From Thereva unica (Eukaryota; Arthropoda; Insecta; Diptera; Therevidae): a DNA stretch of 64,000 bases. Shown here one piece after another: positions 11,318-22,510 of this stretch. Positions within the stretch are counted from its first letter, which is position 1, and the number at the start of each line of letters is the position of its first letter. The position numbers were made by a program, and so were the translations under genes. The stretch is taken from positions 19,791,676-19,855,675 of the forward strand of contig OX465286.1 of the NCBI GenBank assembly GCA_949987705.1, written 5' to 3'. Under the pieces are notes generated by a model. That model made no database searches. It had not been told where the DNA came from and saw only the letters and a list, made by a program, of their open reading frames with translations.

Positions 11318-11988
11318 GCAAGAATGCAAGACCAGACTTGCTCATCACTACCCCTAGCATCTACTTCTTCAAGCACTTTCGCCCAGAGCTCGTCTGTACG
11401 GCGTACGTACTTCAATGAAACTCATAGTAGCTGGTGTAGTTTTATATAAGTCGAAGTGCGCCCAACTATACCGGCTTACTAACTTCAATGCAAATGATTT
11501 AATATTTATTTCGAAGGTAACTTTTGACAGTACTCAAGAATGGCATGAATAAGTGTTAAAGTGCGATTTAAATAAAAGTATATAGAAAAAATGGAAATAT
11601 ATTAGAAGATTTTGAAAGGAAAATATTCAAAATAAGATTTGTTTAAAGTATACTCTCCACTCCACTCTCCAATGGCCTATAGTGTATACATATAACCAAA
11701 ACGGAAACGAAAATTTCGCTAAACAGCAGGATTTAGCCTGTCACGTATGAAAACTGGCAAGAATATATGTAACAATTGCATTCCCCTAGAAATTCCGCTG
11801 ACAATTTTTCTCCCCTGAAATTCCCCCTGATCTGGCAACACTGTCTGAAAATACTGTCACTACAGACTTGGGCCATATCTCAAGTTGTAGCTTTTGATCA
11901 AGAGACCTAAAACTGAGAAAATGGTCTGGAAATTCCAACCGGAAGTATATTTAACGACCAAAAAGAGATTTCTAACAAAGTACATATA

Positions 11989-12056
11989 TCGGTAGCCTAG
12001 AGCTAAGGCGCTGGAATCCTATCCCGGGGAACCAAGTTCAATCCTCGGCCGCGCAA
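11989..12056 (+). repeat. tRNA-like SINE head or tRNA pseudogene
   Basis: TCGGTAGCCTAGAGCTAAGG (A-box-like) and CCAAGTTCAATCCTCGG (B-box-like) are spaced as in a tRNA and followed by a T-run after about 20 nt. The acceptor stem does not pair well, so it is not a working tRNA. Confidence 0.5.
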
Positions 12057-12289
12057 TGGTGAAATATAATTTTTTTTTACTTTGGTGGAATATGTTTTGA
12101 ATCTATCACTAAATTATATTATTTAATAATGAAACATAGGAGAACATAAACATTTACTTAATTAATAGTGAAAAAATATCATTTTCTTGATTTTTTATGG
12201 TCATCCAGTCTGAGATGTTATTCAACAGAAAGAATACCATGAAAAGGCGTAATAAGTGGCTAGTCTCTAGGCACAACATCCCACTAGTT

Positions 12290-12565
12290 TAAGTATGAAA
12301 AGGCAAGGGCAATGGCAACATATTCGTGTAGTTTCGATTGTGAAACTAGCCTCTAAATGTGCGCTCATATTTAATAAGGTTTTTAGCAACTAACAAAAAT
12401 ACAATATAGTTTCAATTTAAATTTCAATTTTTCAAGTTGTACACAATAATTAACAACGAACTTTCAATACTATCAACAATGAAGTCTTAAATGTCAAAAA
12501 TTAACATTAAGATCCTGAAAAAGTATGAAAATTTCATACTTTTTCCGACTTTTTCGAGTTAGGGG
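12290..12565 (+). repeat. Dispersed repeat, copy 1 (second copy at 22835-23110)
   Basis: Both copies share AGTATGAA, AATGTCAAAAATTAA, a CCxGAAAAAGTATG block and CATACTTTTTC near the end. The last part is itself palindromic (AAAAAGTATGA...TCATACTTTTT). No coding. Confidence 0.5.
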
Positions 12566-13140
12566 AAATGAAGCTATCGAATTTTGCATATTTCTACTTC
12601 TTCGCCCTCATGTGGCGATCTCCATAAAGAATTCCCTCTCTCGGCTCTCCTTCGTAAATCCGGTAAAAAATGTAAGATTCATCTTCAACAGAATTAAGTG
12701 ACATAACAGCGTATTGAAAAAACATTATTCGAGCTTTGAAAAAACATCATTCAAATTTTATACGAAATTGAGATGTTAATTTGTGTTTATTTTGCATTTG
12801 GCATCTGCAACATACTGCCGCCTACCGTAAAGCAGGATCAGCCTCTCATGTATCCCATTTGAAGGTGACCAGCATATCTAAAGCAAATTGCAATGATATT
12901 AAATCCAAATGCAAGCCGTTTTGTGGCCATTTAGCTTTTAAGTTCATTTTATTTTATTTTATTTCAATCCTATCAATCTCTGGCTGCAATGGACGCGCCT
13001 GTGTTGCTATTTGTCAGGATTAAGATTACGTTCAAATATAATTTTGATCCTCAAACCCCTAAAAGCTAGGAGGCTATACTGCTTTCGAACATAACTACTA
13101 TGGTGACCTCGACATAATTACACTTAATACATTACCAGGT
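12566..13140. other. No gene seen
   Basis: AT-rich sequence without a supported ORF or repeat structure. It precedes the gag-like fragment. Confidence 0.4.
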
Positions 13141-13147
13141 AATAACT

Positions 13148-13500
13148 ATGGACATTGCAACATTACTGAAGAAACAAGCCACCATAAGCGAAAAAATCAA
13201 CAAGGCTTTAGCTAACTTTAAGAAAAGCCTCAGCAGTCGAACAGCAGCATATATTCGATCCAGGTTAGAATGGTTGGATGACCATTGGAGCCAACATATT
13301 TCGAAAGACATTACTATGAGCAACCTGACGCTGTACATCACCAGTACAGAATGGCCTTAAGCGTTGCACTAGATCTTTTAGAAGCCGAGTCCTCAGAACA
13401 ACCAGCGTCAGACCATAGTGATGAAGTTCACAGCCATTATCACGCCTCATTCAGCAGCAAACATCTGCAATTTCAAGTCTGCAAGAACTCTTAGACAAGA
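13148..13500 (+). pseudogene. Gag-like fragment of a BEL/Pao-type LTR element
   Basis: MDIATLLKKQATISEKINKA then LEWLDDHWSQH, continuing after a frameshift near 13285 as FERHYYEQPDAVHHQY and ALDLLEAESSEQ. This coiled, acidic pattern with W-x-x-H/F-W-S-Q resembles the N-terminal gag of insect BEL/Pao elements. No protease, RT or LTR was seen nearby. Confidence 0.45.
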
Positions 13501-13931
13501 CCATCGGATTTGGACAATAATCTTCATCTTCTTTATAAAGTAACACTCAGCAGTGGCACAGCATTTCAAAGAGATACCTCTATATCATGGCTGAAGAAGA
13601 TTCATCCAGCTACAAGGTGCAGGAATACACCAATATAAAAAAAAACGCTATCATGCTCTACGAATTTTACTTCAAAAACATCGGGAGAGTCCATCTACTC
13701 GTTATGTAGTTGTAGCTACTTGAAATTGAAATGGCCAGAATGTCATGTGATTTTCCAGCAGTTAATTCACAACAGGTTTGCCTTAGGTAAGTAAAAAAAA
13801 ATTAATGGTCTTGGGTGTGAAGTATCACGTCCGTATTTTAACGTGACAAAGTCTATTAATTTGAACGTGACAACGTCTGTTATTACGTTTTGTATTATTT
13901 TCTCAATTAATAAATTATATATTTCGAAGCA

Positions 13932-14180
13932 AATTTTTTTTTTGTGTGCGGGACATTTTCACACGCGCGTCCTATCTTAAACCGATTTAATAGACGTTGT
14001 CACGTCAATAAGGCGAATGAATGTATTTTTCCCGTGTAGAGGATAAATTAACGAAAATTTTGAGCCATTAACCACCCCCCTAACATGTATGGGGGCGGAG
14101 ATATGATTTTTTTTTGTGTGCGGGACATTTTCACACGCGCGTCCTATCTTAAACCGATTTAATAGACGTTGTGACGTCAA
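13932..14180 (+). repeat. Direct repeat, two copies of about 75 bp
   Basis: TTTTGTGTGCGGGACATTTT with CACACGCGCGTCC, TAATAGACGTTGT and ACGTCAA occurs at 13932-14008 and 14106-14180, almost identical. Between them lies a unique stretch with ACGTGACAA-type motifs upstream. It could be solo-repeat debris of the gag-bearing element. Confidence 0.65.
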
Positions 14181-14629
14181 AATGTTCTACTTGATGACAC
14201 ATTTAACAGGAGGAGCAAGCAAGCTCATTCAATATTTTCACGTATCTGAGGAGAATTATTCGTGTGGCTCTCAAGAGCTCTGCACTATACGATCCACCAT
14301 GAATCTAGCATCTAGCTGCAAAATTGCTTCCTTTGGAACTCAACATTTTGATAAAAATAACGCGATTATGACCACTGAACAGCCGAACGAAATCACAAAA
14401 CTAATCGGAATCTCTCAAGATTTTTCTTGGAGCGTGCTTCAAACCCATTCACAAAGTGCTCCAAGTACAATAAGGCCCAAATTTCACTGCACAAAACGAA
14501 CAAATATCGGACCTGGAAAACTTAACTGCCATAAAGAAAAAAAAGTCTCGGTTGGCTTCAAAATTCCAACATTACCGCAATTTCGACCGCCTGACCGAGA
14601 GCGTTTATTGTATCGCATTTAAACACTTA

Positions 14630-15240
14630 GGACGTTCAATTACAAGTGCTTGAAGCTGTCCTCACACTATGTAATAAGCCATCAGTTAAAATCATTACTA
14701 CCAAAGTTCTCAATTCGAAAAATACAGCGATTGGATTACATCTGATCTAAAGCAAAACGCCTGCAGACCTTTTCTTGCGGATCTGTATTTGCAAATCTCA
14801 AAGAATCTCGATGCGATGTAAAATAGTCGCTATATGTCAACCGATTTCAGAGCTTCGGCTATAGCCGATAGATCTAGGCAAGTTTACAATAAAAACCTTT
14901 GTTGCCTTAACGCAACAGGATCGACGACTTCAGCTCCCAAACGCTGGAAGAATATTGGGCTCAATTCCAGCAAAACAAAAGTAAACTAACTGCACTAGCA
15001 GATGACTTCGCGGTATTTGCATACTTTCGTCAGGGATTTAAAGAAGTAGTAAGAGCGATGTACGAGGAATTTAAACGGACGATCCGAGGGACCTTCGAAG
15101 CACCTACAGCTGAGCTCGCAGCATCAAAGGCACAGGCGGACCAAAAGCGGTCACTAGCAGCCAAAAATTGCAAAGGGGCCCAGAGGAATCAGCAGATAAC
15201 AAGGGAGGAGTGACCGACGAAGCCTAGACAATTACGATGA
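14630..15240 (+). pseudogene. Second gag-like fragment (decayed)
   Basis: About 14920-15190 reads RIDDFSSQTLEEYWAQFQQN, ALADDFAVFAYFRQG, VVRAMYEEFKRTIRG. The YW-x-Q-F pattern resembles the 13.15-kb fragment, so it may be another part or copy of the same BEL/Pao family. Stops flank it. Confidence 0.35.
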
Positions 15241-15689
15241 CAGCATGCGCTCACGATTGCTCTAGAGCCGTTCTTGGTATGCACGGAACAAGATCAAAAC
15301 TATACATACACAACGGTTAACAACAATCGGTAATTATTGGACGAATATCATCACATTTTGTCAAAGCATCATGTCTGCAATTGATCAAGCAGACTATAAT
15401 CTGAATGTGATTCGATTTTTAATTGCTGGATTCTGCAGTGATACCGTAAGGATGCATTTTGGAACTCACCCATAGTCACCTGCATCCAAGAACTGTCCAC
15501 TCCTGAAGAAATGGCTCCTCCATCCAGACCATCAATATCAAACCCGGTAAAGCTACCCCAGATGTGATCACGATGGCAGCATTCCAGACCTCATGCAAGT
15601 CGCTCTGTCATAGATGTGTGCATAGCTGGTGTCGGAGAAGGACTTGGGTACCCATTTACTAATAGACGGAAGCTAAATTTAAAAGCTCC

Positions 15690-16230
15690 CTCTTTGGATT
15701 GTAAAAAAAATAGTTTTCTCAAAGGAGGCTAAATATCGAGGCATAATCCGGGATCCAAAGCTCTCATGGAAACTCCAAATTGAGAGAGTAACTGCCAAGG
15801 CAATTACATCTCTCCATATTTGTCGTCAATTTGTAGGTGAAATCTGGGGCCTCAAACCGTGGTGAAGACCAAACAAAAGTGATTAAGCTGGCCAAGGTGC
15901 AAAGACTGGCCTGGCTTGATATCACCTGTCTGACTGCGGCTATGGAGGCCCTACTGAACCTCCACTCCACCTAGTTATAAAGAAGAACGGAGGCCTGAAT
16001 CATTTATAGATCCTCGAGGAGCTAAACCTGGAGCCATTAATTCTCACAGGGTGTCATCAAAGACTGTCCTGAATTGTCTCCTATCTCTGGAATCCCCCAG
16101 CAGGAGCAATAATGTTACGATGATGTGGATTCCGGGCCACGAAGGTCACATTAATAATGAAATTGCCGATAGCCTGGCTAGAGTAGGGACAAAGCGTCAA
16201 AGAAACAGAGCAACTGAGCAACAACATATT
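15690..16230 (+). pseudogene. LINE RT/RNase H fragment
   Basis: The frame reads AKYRGIIRDPKLSWKLQIER (RT thumb motif), then after a frameshift TMMWIPGHEGHINNEIAD and SLARVGTK, the C-terminal RNase H signature of LOA/R1/I-type LINEs. It carries frameshifts and stops. The related complete tail at 58-59.7 kb is in the same orientation. Confidence 0.65.
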
Positions 16231-16689
16231 GGCAACAAAGCAGCGCAAACTTCTTTTCGCATACATATGCGGTATATCCATCCGTTCCAAAACACAAAGT
16301 TTTTAATAGGAGTGAAAACAAAAAATACTAAAAAGTAAACATTATAAACAGCTAAAGCCAACCATTTTCGCCCTATGTCCCATGAGGGATTAAAGGAGCC
16401 GCCCTACTCTCCTACTCAAAAGTATACATTCGAAAATGGCTGCGCTGTTGCTTTGACTATTGCGCAACACACCTGAATCTTGTACGTTTTTGAACGAATG
16501 ACTTTGGATCATCTGCGTTTACGAACTCGTTGCATATTTGCGAAGCATACGTACGCGTTTACGAAAAGGCCCAAACTCATCAGTTGTCGGTCCGGAACCT
16601 TTCTGCAGCTTAGCAAACTCCCACGTAAAAACGGCCATAAAAAATTGGGTCGACCAGCTGTTTCTCCACAGCTGGAAAACGACCCAGGG

Positions 16690-16850
16690 TGTTCGCCAAG
16701 CTAAAAGATTCATTCAAATCGATAAAGATAAGGCGGGCAAGCTTCTAAATTGCAAGAAGTGGGCGGTAAAAACAATAACAGAGCTCCTGACGGGGCACTG
16801 TTCGCTCAATTATCCTCTAAGCAGAATAGAGCTGGTAGGTAGTTGTAGCT
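16690..16850 (+). pseudogene. LINE tail fragment (post-RNase H)
   Basis: KAGKLLNCKKWAVKTITELL followed by TGHCSLNYPLSRI resembles the conserved LLTGHCPLNxHL segment that follows RNase H in these LINEs. It is truncated on both sides. A minus-strand counterpart is at 23105-23359. Confidence 0.5.
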
Positions 16851-17079
16851 CCCGAAGTTGCAGAGCAATTGCTGTGCGACTATGTGGCTGCAGCGTGGAA
16901 GAGATTGAGTCTCCTTCATTCGCAACTTCCCGGGTCCCAGGATATTTAAGATATAAACCCGAAATCAATTTTAGGTTATATGTGTTAAAAGCCTTAATCT
17001 GGAAGGTTTTTAACGACGGGGATGGCACAATAGACCAAATAAAATAATTCGCAGTGCCCGCCCCTAAACAAGAATATAA

Positions 17080-17340
17080 ATAAGCTACCCAAGGCTAAAC
17101 TTCCTAACTTTGATGGGAACTATCTCAGGTGGGAGCAATTCCGAGATTTCTTAAAGGAATTACTTCATATTCAACAAATGGAGGCGGTTCAGAAATTAAT
17201 GGCGTACTAATCGAAGCTATCACCGAATCAGTCATCATCATGGAGAAATAAGTCCACTGTTAATAACACCGGTTCAATTGAGAGGGAAGTTCCATATTAT
17301 TCGAGAATACCTTCCGCTCAGAACTCGGCTACCACCAACT
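17080..17340 (+). pseudogene. BEL/Pao gag fragment (DUF1759-like)
   Basis: KLPKAKLPNFDGNYLRWEQF with RDFLKELLHIQQME is the typical BEL/Pao gag motif (LPK-x-x-LP-x-F-x-G-x-Y-x-x-W). Stops follow within about 50 codons. No pol region was found. Confidence 0.6.
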
Positions 17341-18537
17341 ACAGAAAGAAGATGCAGCTGTAACAGTTGTACCAACTAATGATAGCCGATGTAGTAACAA
17401 CAAACAGCAGTATCAATTTCAATTTAAAACTACCTTTAAAATGGGACGACACCTTCAAACTACTTGGTATCATTCTGATGTCAAACTCGCAACCCACTAT
17501 TATAATAGAGGCACATAATCGCTTTGTATTAAGTGACCAATATAGCTTCTACCATGTCCGATAGAGAATTTCAACAATACCACCAAGATTTCCGTAATTA
17601 CCTTGACAAATTAAGGTAGCCAACCTACACCCTAGTCGCGTTCAGGGAGAATGTGAGATTGTGATCGCGCGCCACTCAAGCACGTCATTCCTCAAGACTG
17701 CACACCATCACACAAATTCATTATATCCAACAATGGATACCGCTCCATCTGCAAAACCCCTGCTGCTTATAGAGAGATCTGCAATATGTCATCATGATTC
17801 TGCTGATCTATTATACATAGCCTCGACACACGGTAATCAAAATGTGACGAAAATTCGTGATTTATGACGAACGGTTTTAACAGATGTAACACGTGATAGT
17901 GAAACAGACAGTTTGCTTGGTACGTTGTTGCCCACTTGCCGGTTTCTTATTCGGCTAATATAGAAACAAGTAATATATTTTTAAAATTTTCAAGTTGAAT
18001 TAAAATCAAAATCAGCTTACATACTGTAAAATACGCCCAAAGGCGAGCCCTTTATAATAACACATCGACGAACTGACGGCTCTCTTTTGAGTTTTCGTAA
18101 TCGATTAACCAAAATTTGCCTGTTCGTAATAAATGATGAATTCTCGTCCTGAATGCCGAAGCTATAAAACCTGCAGAAAACAATACGAGGAACACCGATA
18201 CTCTGTAGCCACAGCACTACGTTTCTTATCCGTGCTTTCATACCATACTTGTTTGAATAATCTTTAGAGAAGTATATAACCACTTATTACTAGATTGACT
18301 TAACATTCCAGAAGCCTTTTCCCGATCCGTCGCACTAACACACGTACGTTCTAAAATCTAATCTACTTCTAATCTACTATTAATGGATGAAGGAAATAGA
18401 CCAATATTTGTGTATATATCTATAACCAAAAAAATAACGCTTTTAAACATATTTTTCCTTCTTCATTCCGTTTTATGTTTAATATGGATTTGTGTTAATC
18501 CATAAAGAATCGAGAGTAGAAAACGTATTGCCCTTAC
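17341..18537. other. Decayed intergenic or intronic DNA; no supported exon
   Basis: This stretch follows the last visible eIF4G exon on the minus strand. A minus-strand frame at 18017-18283 (88 codons) shows no family I recognise and lacks splice signals of the right phase, so it is not called. Confidence 0.4.
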
Positions 18538-18615
18538 CATTAGATGAACACGTCACGCCAGCTGATGCAGCATTATTTGTATTACTTTCAATAACTTCTT
18601 CGGTTATTCCGGCAA
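18538..18615 (-). CDS. eIF4G: eIF4G last visible exon (IAGITEEVIESNTNN)
   Basis: The acceptor is ACTGTTTTAG; the donor is AATG|GTAAGG. The 78 nt plus the carried A encode IAGITEEVIESNTNN and AASAGVTCSSN, leaving in phase 1, so coding continues at lower coordinates. I could not find the following exon in 1-18537, which is mostly transposon-derived, so it may lie beyond the window. Confidence 0.66.
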
Positions 18616-18679
18616 CTAAAACAGTTTTTTTGTTATTATTAAAATGTTAAATATTAATTAAAGAAAAGTAAAAACTTAC

Positions 18680-18759
18680 TTTCATGAACCTGATTCTTAG
18701 TTTCAACAACTTTTTCAACTGGCGTTGGAGGTGGCGGAGCTACAATTTCGATTGATTTA
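18680..18759 (-). CDS. eIF4G: eIF4G exon (KSIEIVAPPPPTPVEKVV)
   Basis: The acceptor is TTTATTTACAG; the donor is GAAA|GTAAG. The 80 nt plus the carried AA encode NKSIEIVAPPPPTPVEKV followed by VETKNQVHE, leaving in phase 1. The proline run and acidic residues fit continued linker. It is separated from the next exon by a 64-nt intron. It is short, and its membership rests on splice signals and phase, so it is slightly less certain than the others. Confidence 0.7.
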
Positions 18760-19746
18760 CTGTAAATAAAAAAATTAATTTAAATATTAATTATTTTGAA
18801 TCTTGGAGAATTATATTATTGCGAGTAGCCGATAACGAAACGTTAATAACATAAATTAGCCGGAGGTATAATCTTTGTATCAAATTGTTGACATACGTGA
18901 ATCTTTGCCAAATTAAGAAAGAAGACACAAATTCACTCTTGATCGCCGATAATGCCCTATACCAGTCTTCCTCGCTCTTGAAAATCGAGCGTTTGAGGCA
19001 AAAAGAATACTACATTCCGTATATCGTTGGTGTTTCCAACACTGAACAGTTACTGTAAGTTCAAGCAGCCCCCATAGACAAGCTCTACGAAGAGAATCTA
19101 ATCTCGACCTGATCGACTATTGTGATTCTCAAGTAAACAACTGTCGACCGATAAATAACTAGTAACCTTTTCTAGTATGGAAAACTCGACTAACTTTTAG
19201 ATAAATACCCTTGTGCGAAGAAGCGAACAGCCGAAACGATGTCAGGAAACTTTATAAAAAAAGTAAATGATTACCGAATGGGTTTTAAGCCCAGAGTAAC
19301 AATGTTCAAAATTGGAGAGATCTTAAGTATCAAAGAACTAGTTCTAACTAGATGGAGTGAGCACTTCAAAGAACTGCTAGCTCGACATGAGGAGCAAACG
19401 TTAACAGAACAGTGAAAAAACTAAAAACAACAAATCTCCGGGCAAAGATAACATTGTAGCAGAGCTATTAAAACAAGGAGGTGAAAACGTAATATTAAGC
19501 GAGGGCATTGTGTGCCCTATTCACAACAAAAGAGATCAGCTAAACGGCCGTAATTATAAAGGCATCACTCTACTAAACGTAGCATATAAAGTATTATCAA
19601 ATATTTTATACGTTAAACTGCAGCCTTACGCAGAAGCAGGTCTTTTTGTTTTTATTTTAACATTTTTATTTAAGTATATGAATCAGCTTATAATTAGCTC
19701 TAACATATATTTTTTAATATCTTAAACCTAATATTAATGGGCGCTG

Positions 19747-19800
19747 CTAGTGTCCAGTTCTAGGCTGCGCTAGTGTCCAGTTCTAGGCTGCGCTATTGTC
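19747..19800. repeat. 23-bp tandem repeat in the jockey 3' UTR
   Basis: CTAGTGTCCAGTTCTAGGCT+GCG occurs twice head to tail, with a third partial, diverged unit (CTATTGTCCTGTT). It overlaps the end of the small ORF. Confidence 0.8.
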
Positions 19801-20001
19801 CTGTTGAGTCGCTCGGTTACTGGAGTTCAGACCTCTTCGGTAGTCCTTATACAGTTGATACAGTAGTGAGAGTCCCACCTCGAGTGTCAGGAAAATAAGT
19901 ATTATTTCAACTTTTTCCGACTTCAGGTCTTCCGGGTTGGTAATAATGGTGTTAATTATTATGCCCGTGTTTTCCGTTTGTTTGGAGTTGGTGGTCCCCA
20001 T
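19783..20001 (-). CDS. Small ORF after the jockey RT: MG-starting, one hydrophobic helix
   Basis: The 72 codons begin MGTTNSKQTENTGIIIN, about 55 nt after the RT stop and within the same element. Gly2 with Ser6 and Lys7 fits the N-myristoylation consensus. Residues about 32-52 (VEIILIFLTLEVGLSLLYQL) form a hydrophobic or amphipathic helix followed by a basic YKDYRRGL. I know of similar short MGN-type hypothetical proteins scattered in insect genomes, but their role is not established to my knowledge. It could be a third element-encoded protein or chance; the intact frame in an otherwise mutated copy argues mildly for selection in recent ancestors. Confidence 0.5.
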   Translation of the reverse strand: MGTTNSKQTENTGIIINTIITNPEDLKSEKVEIILIFLTLEVGLSLLYQLYKDYRRGLNSSNRATQQDNSAA

Positions 20002-20057
20002 GTTAGTGCCTTTGGGTGACAGGTTGAGTTTGGTTTTTGATGTTGATTGTTTTGACT

Positions 20058-21670
20058 TTATATTCTGCCCCGTAGTGATGATGGGGCAATTTGAAGTGGG
20101 TCATTTCTTTTTAGGCGACGGAATTTTTTTGCGTGTAGTATGGTTTTGGCTGATGGATTTGGGTGATGGCGCAATCTGCTGATGTAGTTGATGCATAATT
20201 TTTTGGCTTCTGTCGACACCGGGAGAATGTTTGCATCACGTTGGATGATTGTGTTGTTGACGTATCTTGGGGCCCCCAGGATAGATCTTATTATTTTGGT
20301 TTGCATACGCTGGATTATGGCGATGTTTGATGCCTTTGCAGAGCCCCAGAGTTGGAGCCCGTAGGTCCAAATAGGTTTTAGGATTGCTTTATATATAGGA
20401 TTATTTTGGTATTGATGTTTAGTTTGGATTTTTTGTGTAGTAGCCAGTATAAGCTTTTGTGGGCTATTTTAAGTTGTTCTTTCTTTTTTTCTATGTGGTT
20501 CCTCCACGTGAACTTTCTATCCAGGTGAACTCCGAGGTATTTGACTGAGTGAGCTTGTGCTACCTCCTTATTGTTGATGGTAATGGGGTTGCAGGTGATC
20601 TTTTTGAGTGCGAACGTAATCTGTTCGGATTTCGTTTCATTTATTTTTATTTTCCATTTTTTGGTCCATTCAATAATAACGTTAGTGTATTCTTGCAGCA
20701 CTCTTTTAGCTGTTGTTGGGTTGCTATGTGTGAGGAGTATAGCTGTGTCATCTGCGAAGGTAGTGGTTGTGAATTCATTGTTTAGGGGTAGATCTGCTGT
20801 ATAGATTAAGTATAGCACCGGCCCAAGAACACTGCCCTGGGGAACTCCAGCCTTTATAGGATAGGGGTTGCTCAGGCTGTCTTTGTATTTTACCCTGTAT
20901 TTAAGGTTTTCCAGATAGCTGAAGAGGATATGATGGAATTTGTGTGGTAAGCTCATAGAGATTTTGTACTTTAGTCCGTCGTGCCAGACTTTGTCGAATG
21001 CTTGCGCCACATCCAGGAAGAGCCCTACACAAAATTTCTTCTGGTCGAGGGCAGAGTTGATCTGGTTTACAATTTTATGGACTTGCTCTATAGTGCTGTG
21101 CTTGTTCCTGAATCCAAACTGGTGTTCTGGGATTATTCCTTCGTTGTTTAAGATTGGCAGAATTTTATCTAGTAATAGTCTTTCGAAGATTTTGGATAGG
21201 ATTGGTAGGAGACTGATAGGTCTGTATGATTCTACTTGGGTTCTGTTTTTGCCTGGTTTCGGTATGAGGATTATTCTGGCGTCTTTCCAGCTATTTGGGA
21301 AGTAGTTGTTTCGTAGAATGGCATTGAATATGTGGAGTATGGCTGTTAATCCAGAAGTTGGGGTTTCCTTGAGGAGTTTACCAGTTAGTAGATCATGTCC
21401 AGGGGCTTTGTTGCTGTTGATTTCGCTTATCTTCTTTGTTAGTGCAGCGAGGGAGAATTTTTCGGGATTGTGGTTTTGTGGGTTGGGTGCAGGCGTGTTA
21501 AGTTCTGGGTAATATGCGTCCGAGTTGTTAGGAGTGAATACGTTTGCTAGATGGAGCGCAAACGCTTCAGCTTTGCTTTCGTTATCCGTTATCCAGTTGC
21601 CTTTGGAGTCCCTGATTGGAGACTCAACTTGCATAGGTTTTTTTATTCTTTTAGTGACCAGAAAAGGCAA
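20058..21670 (-). CDS. Jockey-like reverse transcriptase (ORF2 C-terminal part), one frameshift
   Basis: It copies element RNA into DNA at the chromosomal nick. The first 430 residues are open. IPKPGKNRTQVESYRPISLL (about 136-155) is the finger region. CVGLFLDVAQAFDKVWHDGL (about 214-233) is motif A with its Asp. AGVPQGSVLGPVLYLIYTAD (274-293) is motif B. TTFADDTAIL (303-312) is the catalytic FADD box. VKYLGVHLDRKFTWRNHI follows in the thumb. The frame is lost near 20400 in a TATATATA run; moving by two bases restores AILKPIWTYGLQLWGSAKAS and then MQTKIIRSILGAPRYVNN to a stop at 20058. No endonuclease domain is present because of the 5' truncation. The FADD (not YADD) box and tail are jockey-clade traits. 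Confidence 0.85.
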
Positions 21671-21905
21671 ATGAATTTAGCGTAAACATACATTCTCTAT
21701 TCATAGACTATGATAAAATAAAACGTGGAGAATTATGATAAAGCTATGGAGTACTTAAGATCTCCCAAACACCTCGTAAATTTGTCCAAAATGACAATCA
21801 AAGAGGTAATATGCAGAATAAGAATTTAGAAGAGCTGTCAGAACCATTCAACGCCACAGTAGGACTTAGACAAGGAGATGCGCTATCGTGGTTACTATTT
21901 AACCA

Positions 21906-22510
21906 TTTCTGTCTTATTCCAAAGAAAAAGATCAACAGCTCTCCATCCTTGAGAGTGGGTAAAGTTGAACTAACGGCCGATCCCTCCCTACACATCTTAG
22001 GCGTGACATTAGCCAAAGACTTGCGATGGAATGACCACATATTCCAAATCGCCAAACAAGCATCCCAGTGCTTGGGATTTCATAAGAGGTGCAAGTTCCT
22101 CATCCAGCCATCGGCAAAAAAAGTCACTCAATTTAATTGATGACGACACCGCCTGCTCCACCATCGACCCCTTGAGCCACCGTAGAAACGTAGCAGCACT
22201 GACAACATTTTATCGCTACTATCATAGTGACTGTTCCTCCGAAATAAACGCTCTCCTGCCTCCACGGTAATCTTATGCCCGCAACACCAGATTACCCCAT
22301 TCGTCTCATTCCCTCCACCTGCAAATCCCCCTTTCACGCACTCAACAAGATATGAATTCGTTTGTAAATAGAACAACTCGACTGTGGAATAATCTCTCGC
22401 AGTCGGTATTTCCGAGCACCTATAACATCCAAGAGTTCAAACGCAGGATTCATCACCATCTTCTTCAATACCCCCCGTACCCTTGCAGGAAGGATGTTGC
22501 AGGAAGCTAA
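21906..22510 (+). pseudogene. LINE RT C-terminal tail (family copy 1)
   Basis: SLHILGVTLAKDLRWNDHIF with QIAKQASQCLGFHKRCK, then after a shift HRRNVAALTTFYRYYHSDCS, ARNTRLPHSSHSL, RTTRLWNNLSQSVFP. This is the conserved C-terminal tail of many animal LINEs. It joins directly to RTE-like motif B without a catalytic box between, so it is a junction of two elements. A second copy of the last part is at 44235-44620. Confidence 0.65.

Larger units (their letters stand above)
19640..21664 (-). mobile_element. Jockey-like non-LTR retrotransposon, 5'-truncated
   Basis: The element starts inside ORF2 near 21660 (TKRIKKPMQVESPIRD) and runs through RT, a small second ORF and a 3' UTR with two 23-bp tandem repeats (about 19747-19795). 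It ends in a T-rich stretch (A-rich on its own strand) near 19640-19660. 5' truncation and an A-rich 3' end are normal for target-primed reverse transcription. It sits inside an RTE-like element and inside an eIF4G intron, in the same orientation as the gene. Confidence 0.75.
19250..21905 (+). pseudogene. RTE-like LINE, split by a jockey insertion
   Basis: 19400-19640 reads LKNNKSPGKDNIVAELLKQG and NYKGITLLNVAYKVLSNILY, LQPYAEA (RT fingers/palm start). After the jockey element, 21680-21905 reads VNIHSLFIDYDKIKRGEL (motif A), two stops, then PFNATVGLRQGDALSWLLFN (motif B). About 40 residues between PYAEA and NIHSLF are missing, so a deletion accompanied or followed the insertion. Confidence 0.68.

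Noticed and set aside
14116..14622. 168-codon plus-strand ORF
   Set aside because: It begins inside a direct repeat and shows no recognisable domain or coding pattern. Likely chance within transposon debris.
18017..18283. 88-codon minus-strand ORF as a further eIF4G exon
   Set aside because: No acceptor/donor pair gives the needed phase 1, and the sequence does not resemble the eIF4E-binding or MIF4G regions.
20549..21305. Plus-strand ORFs over the jockey element
   Set aside because: They are antisense shadows of the RT coding frame.
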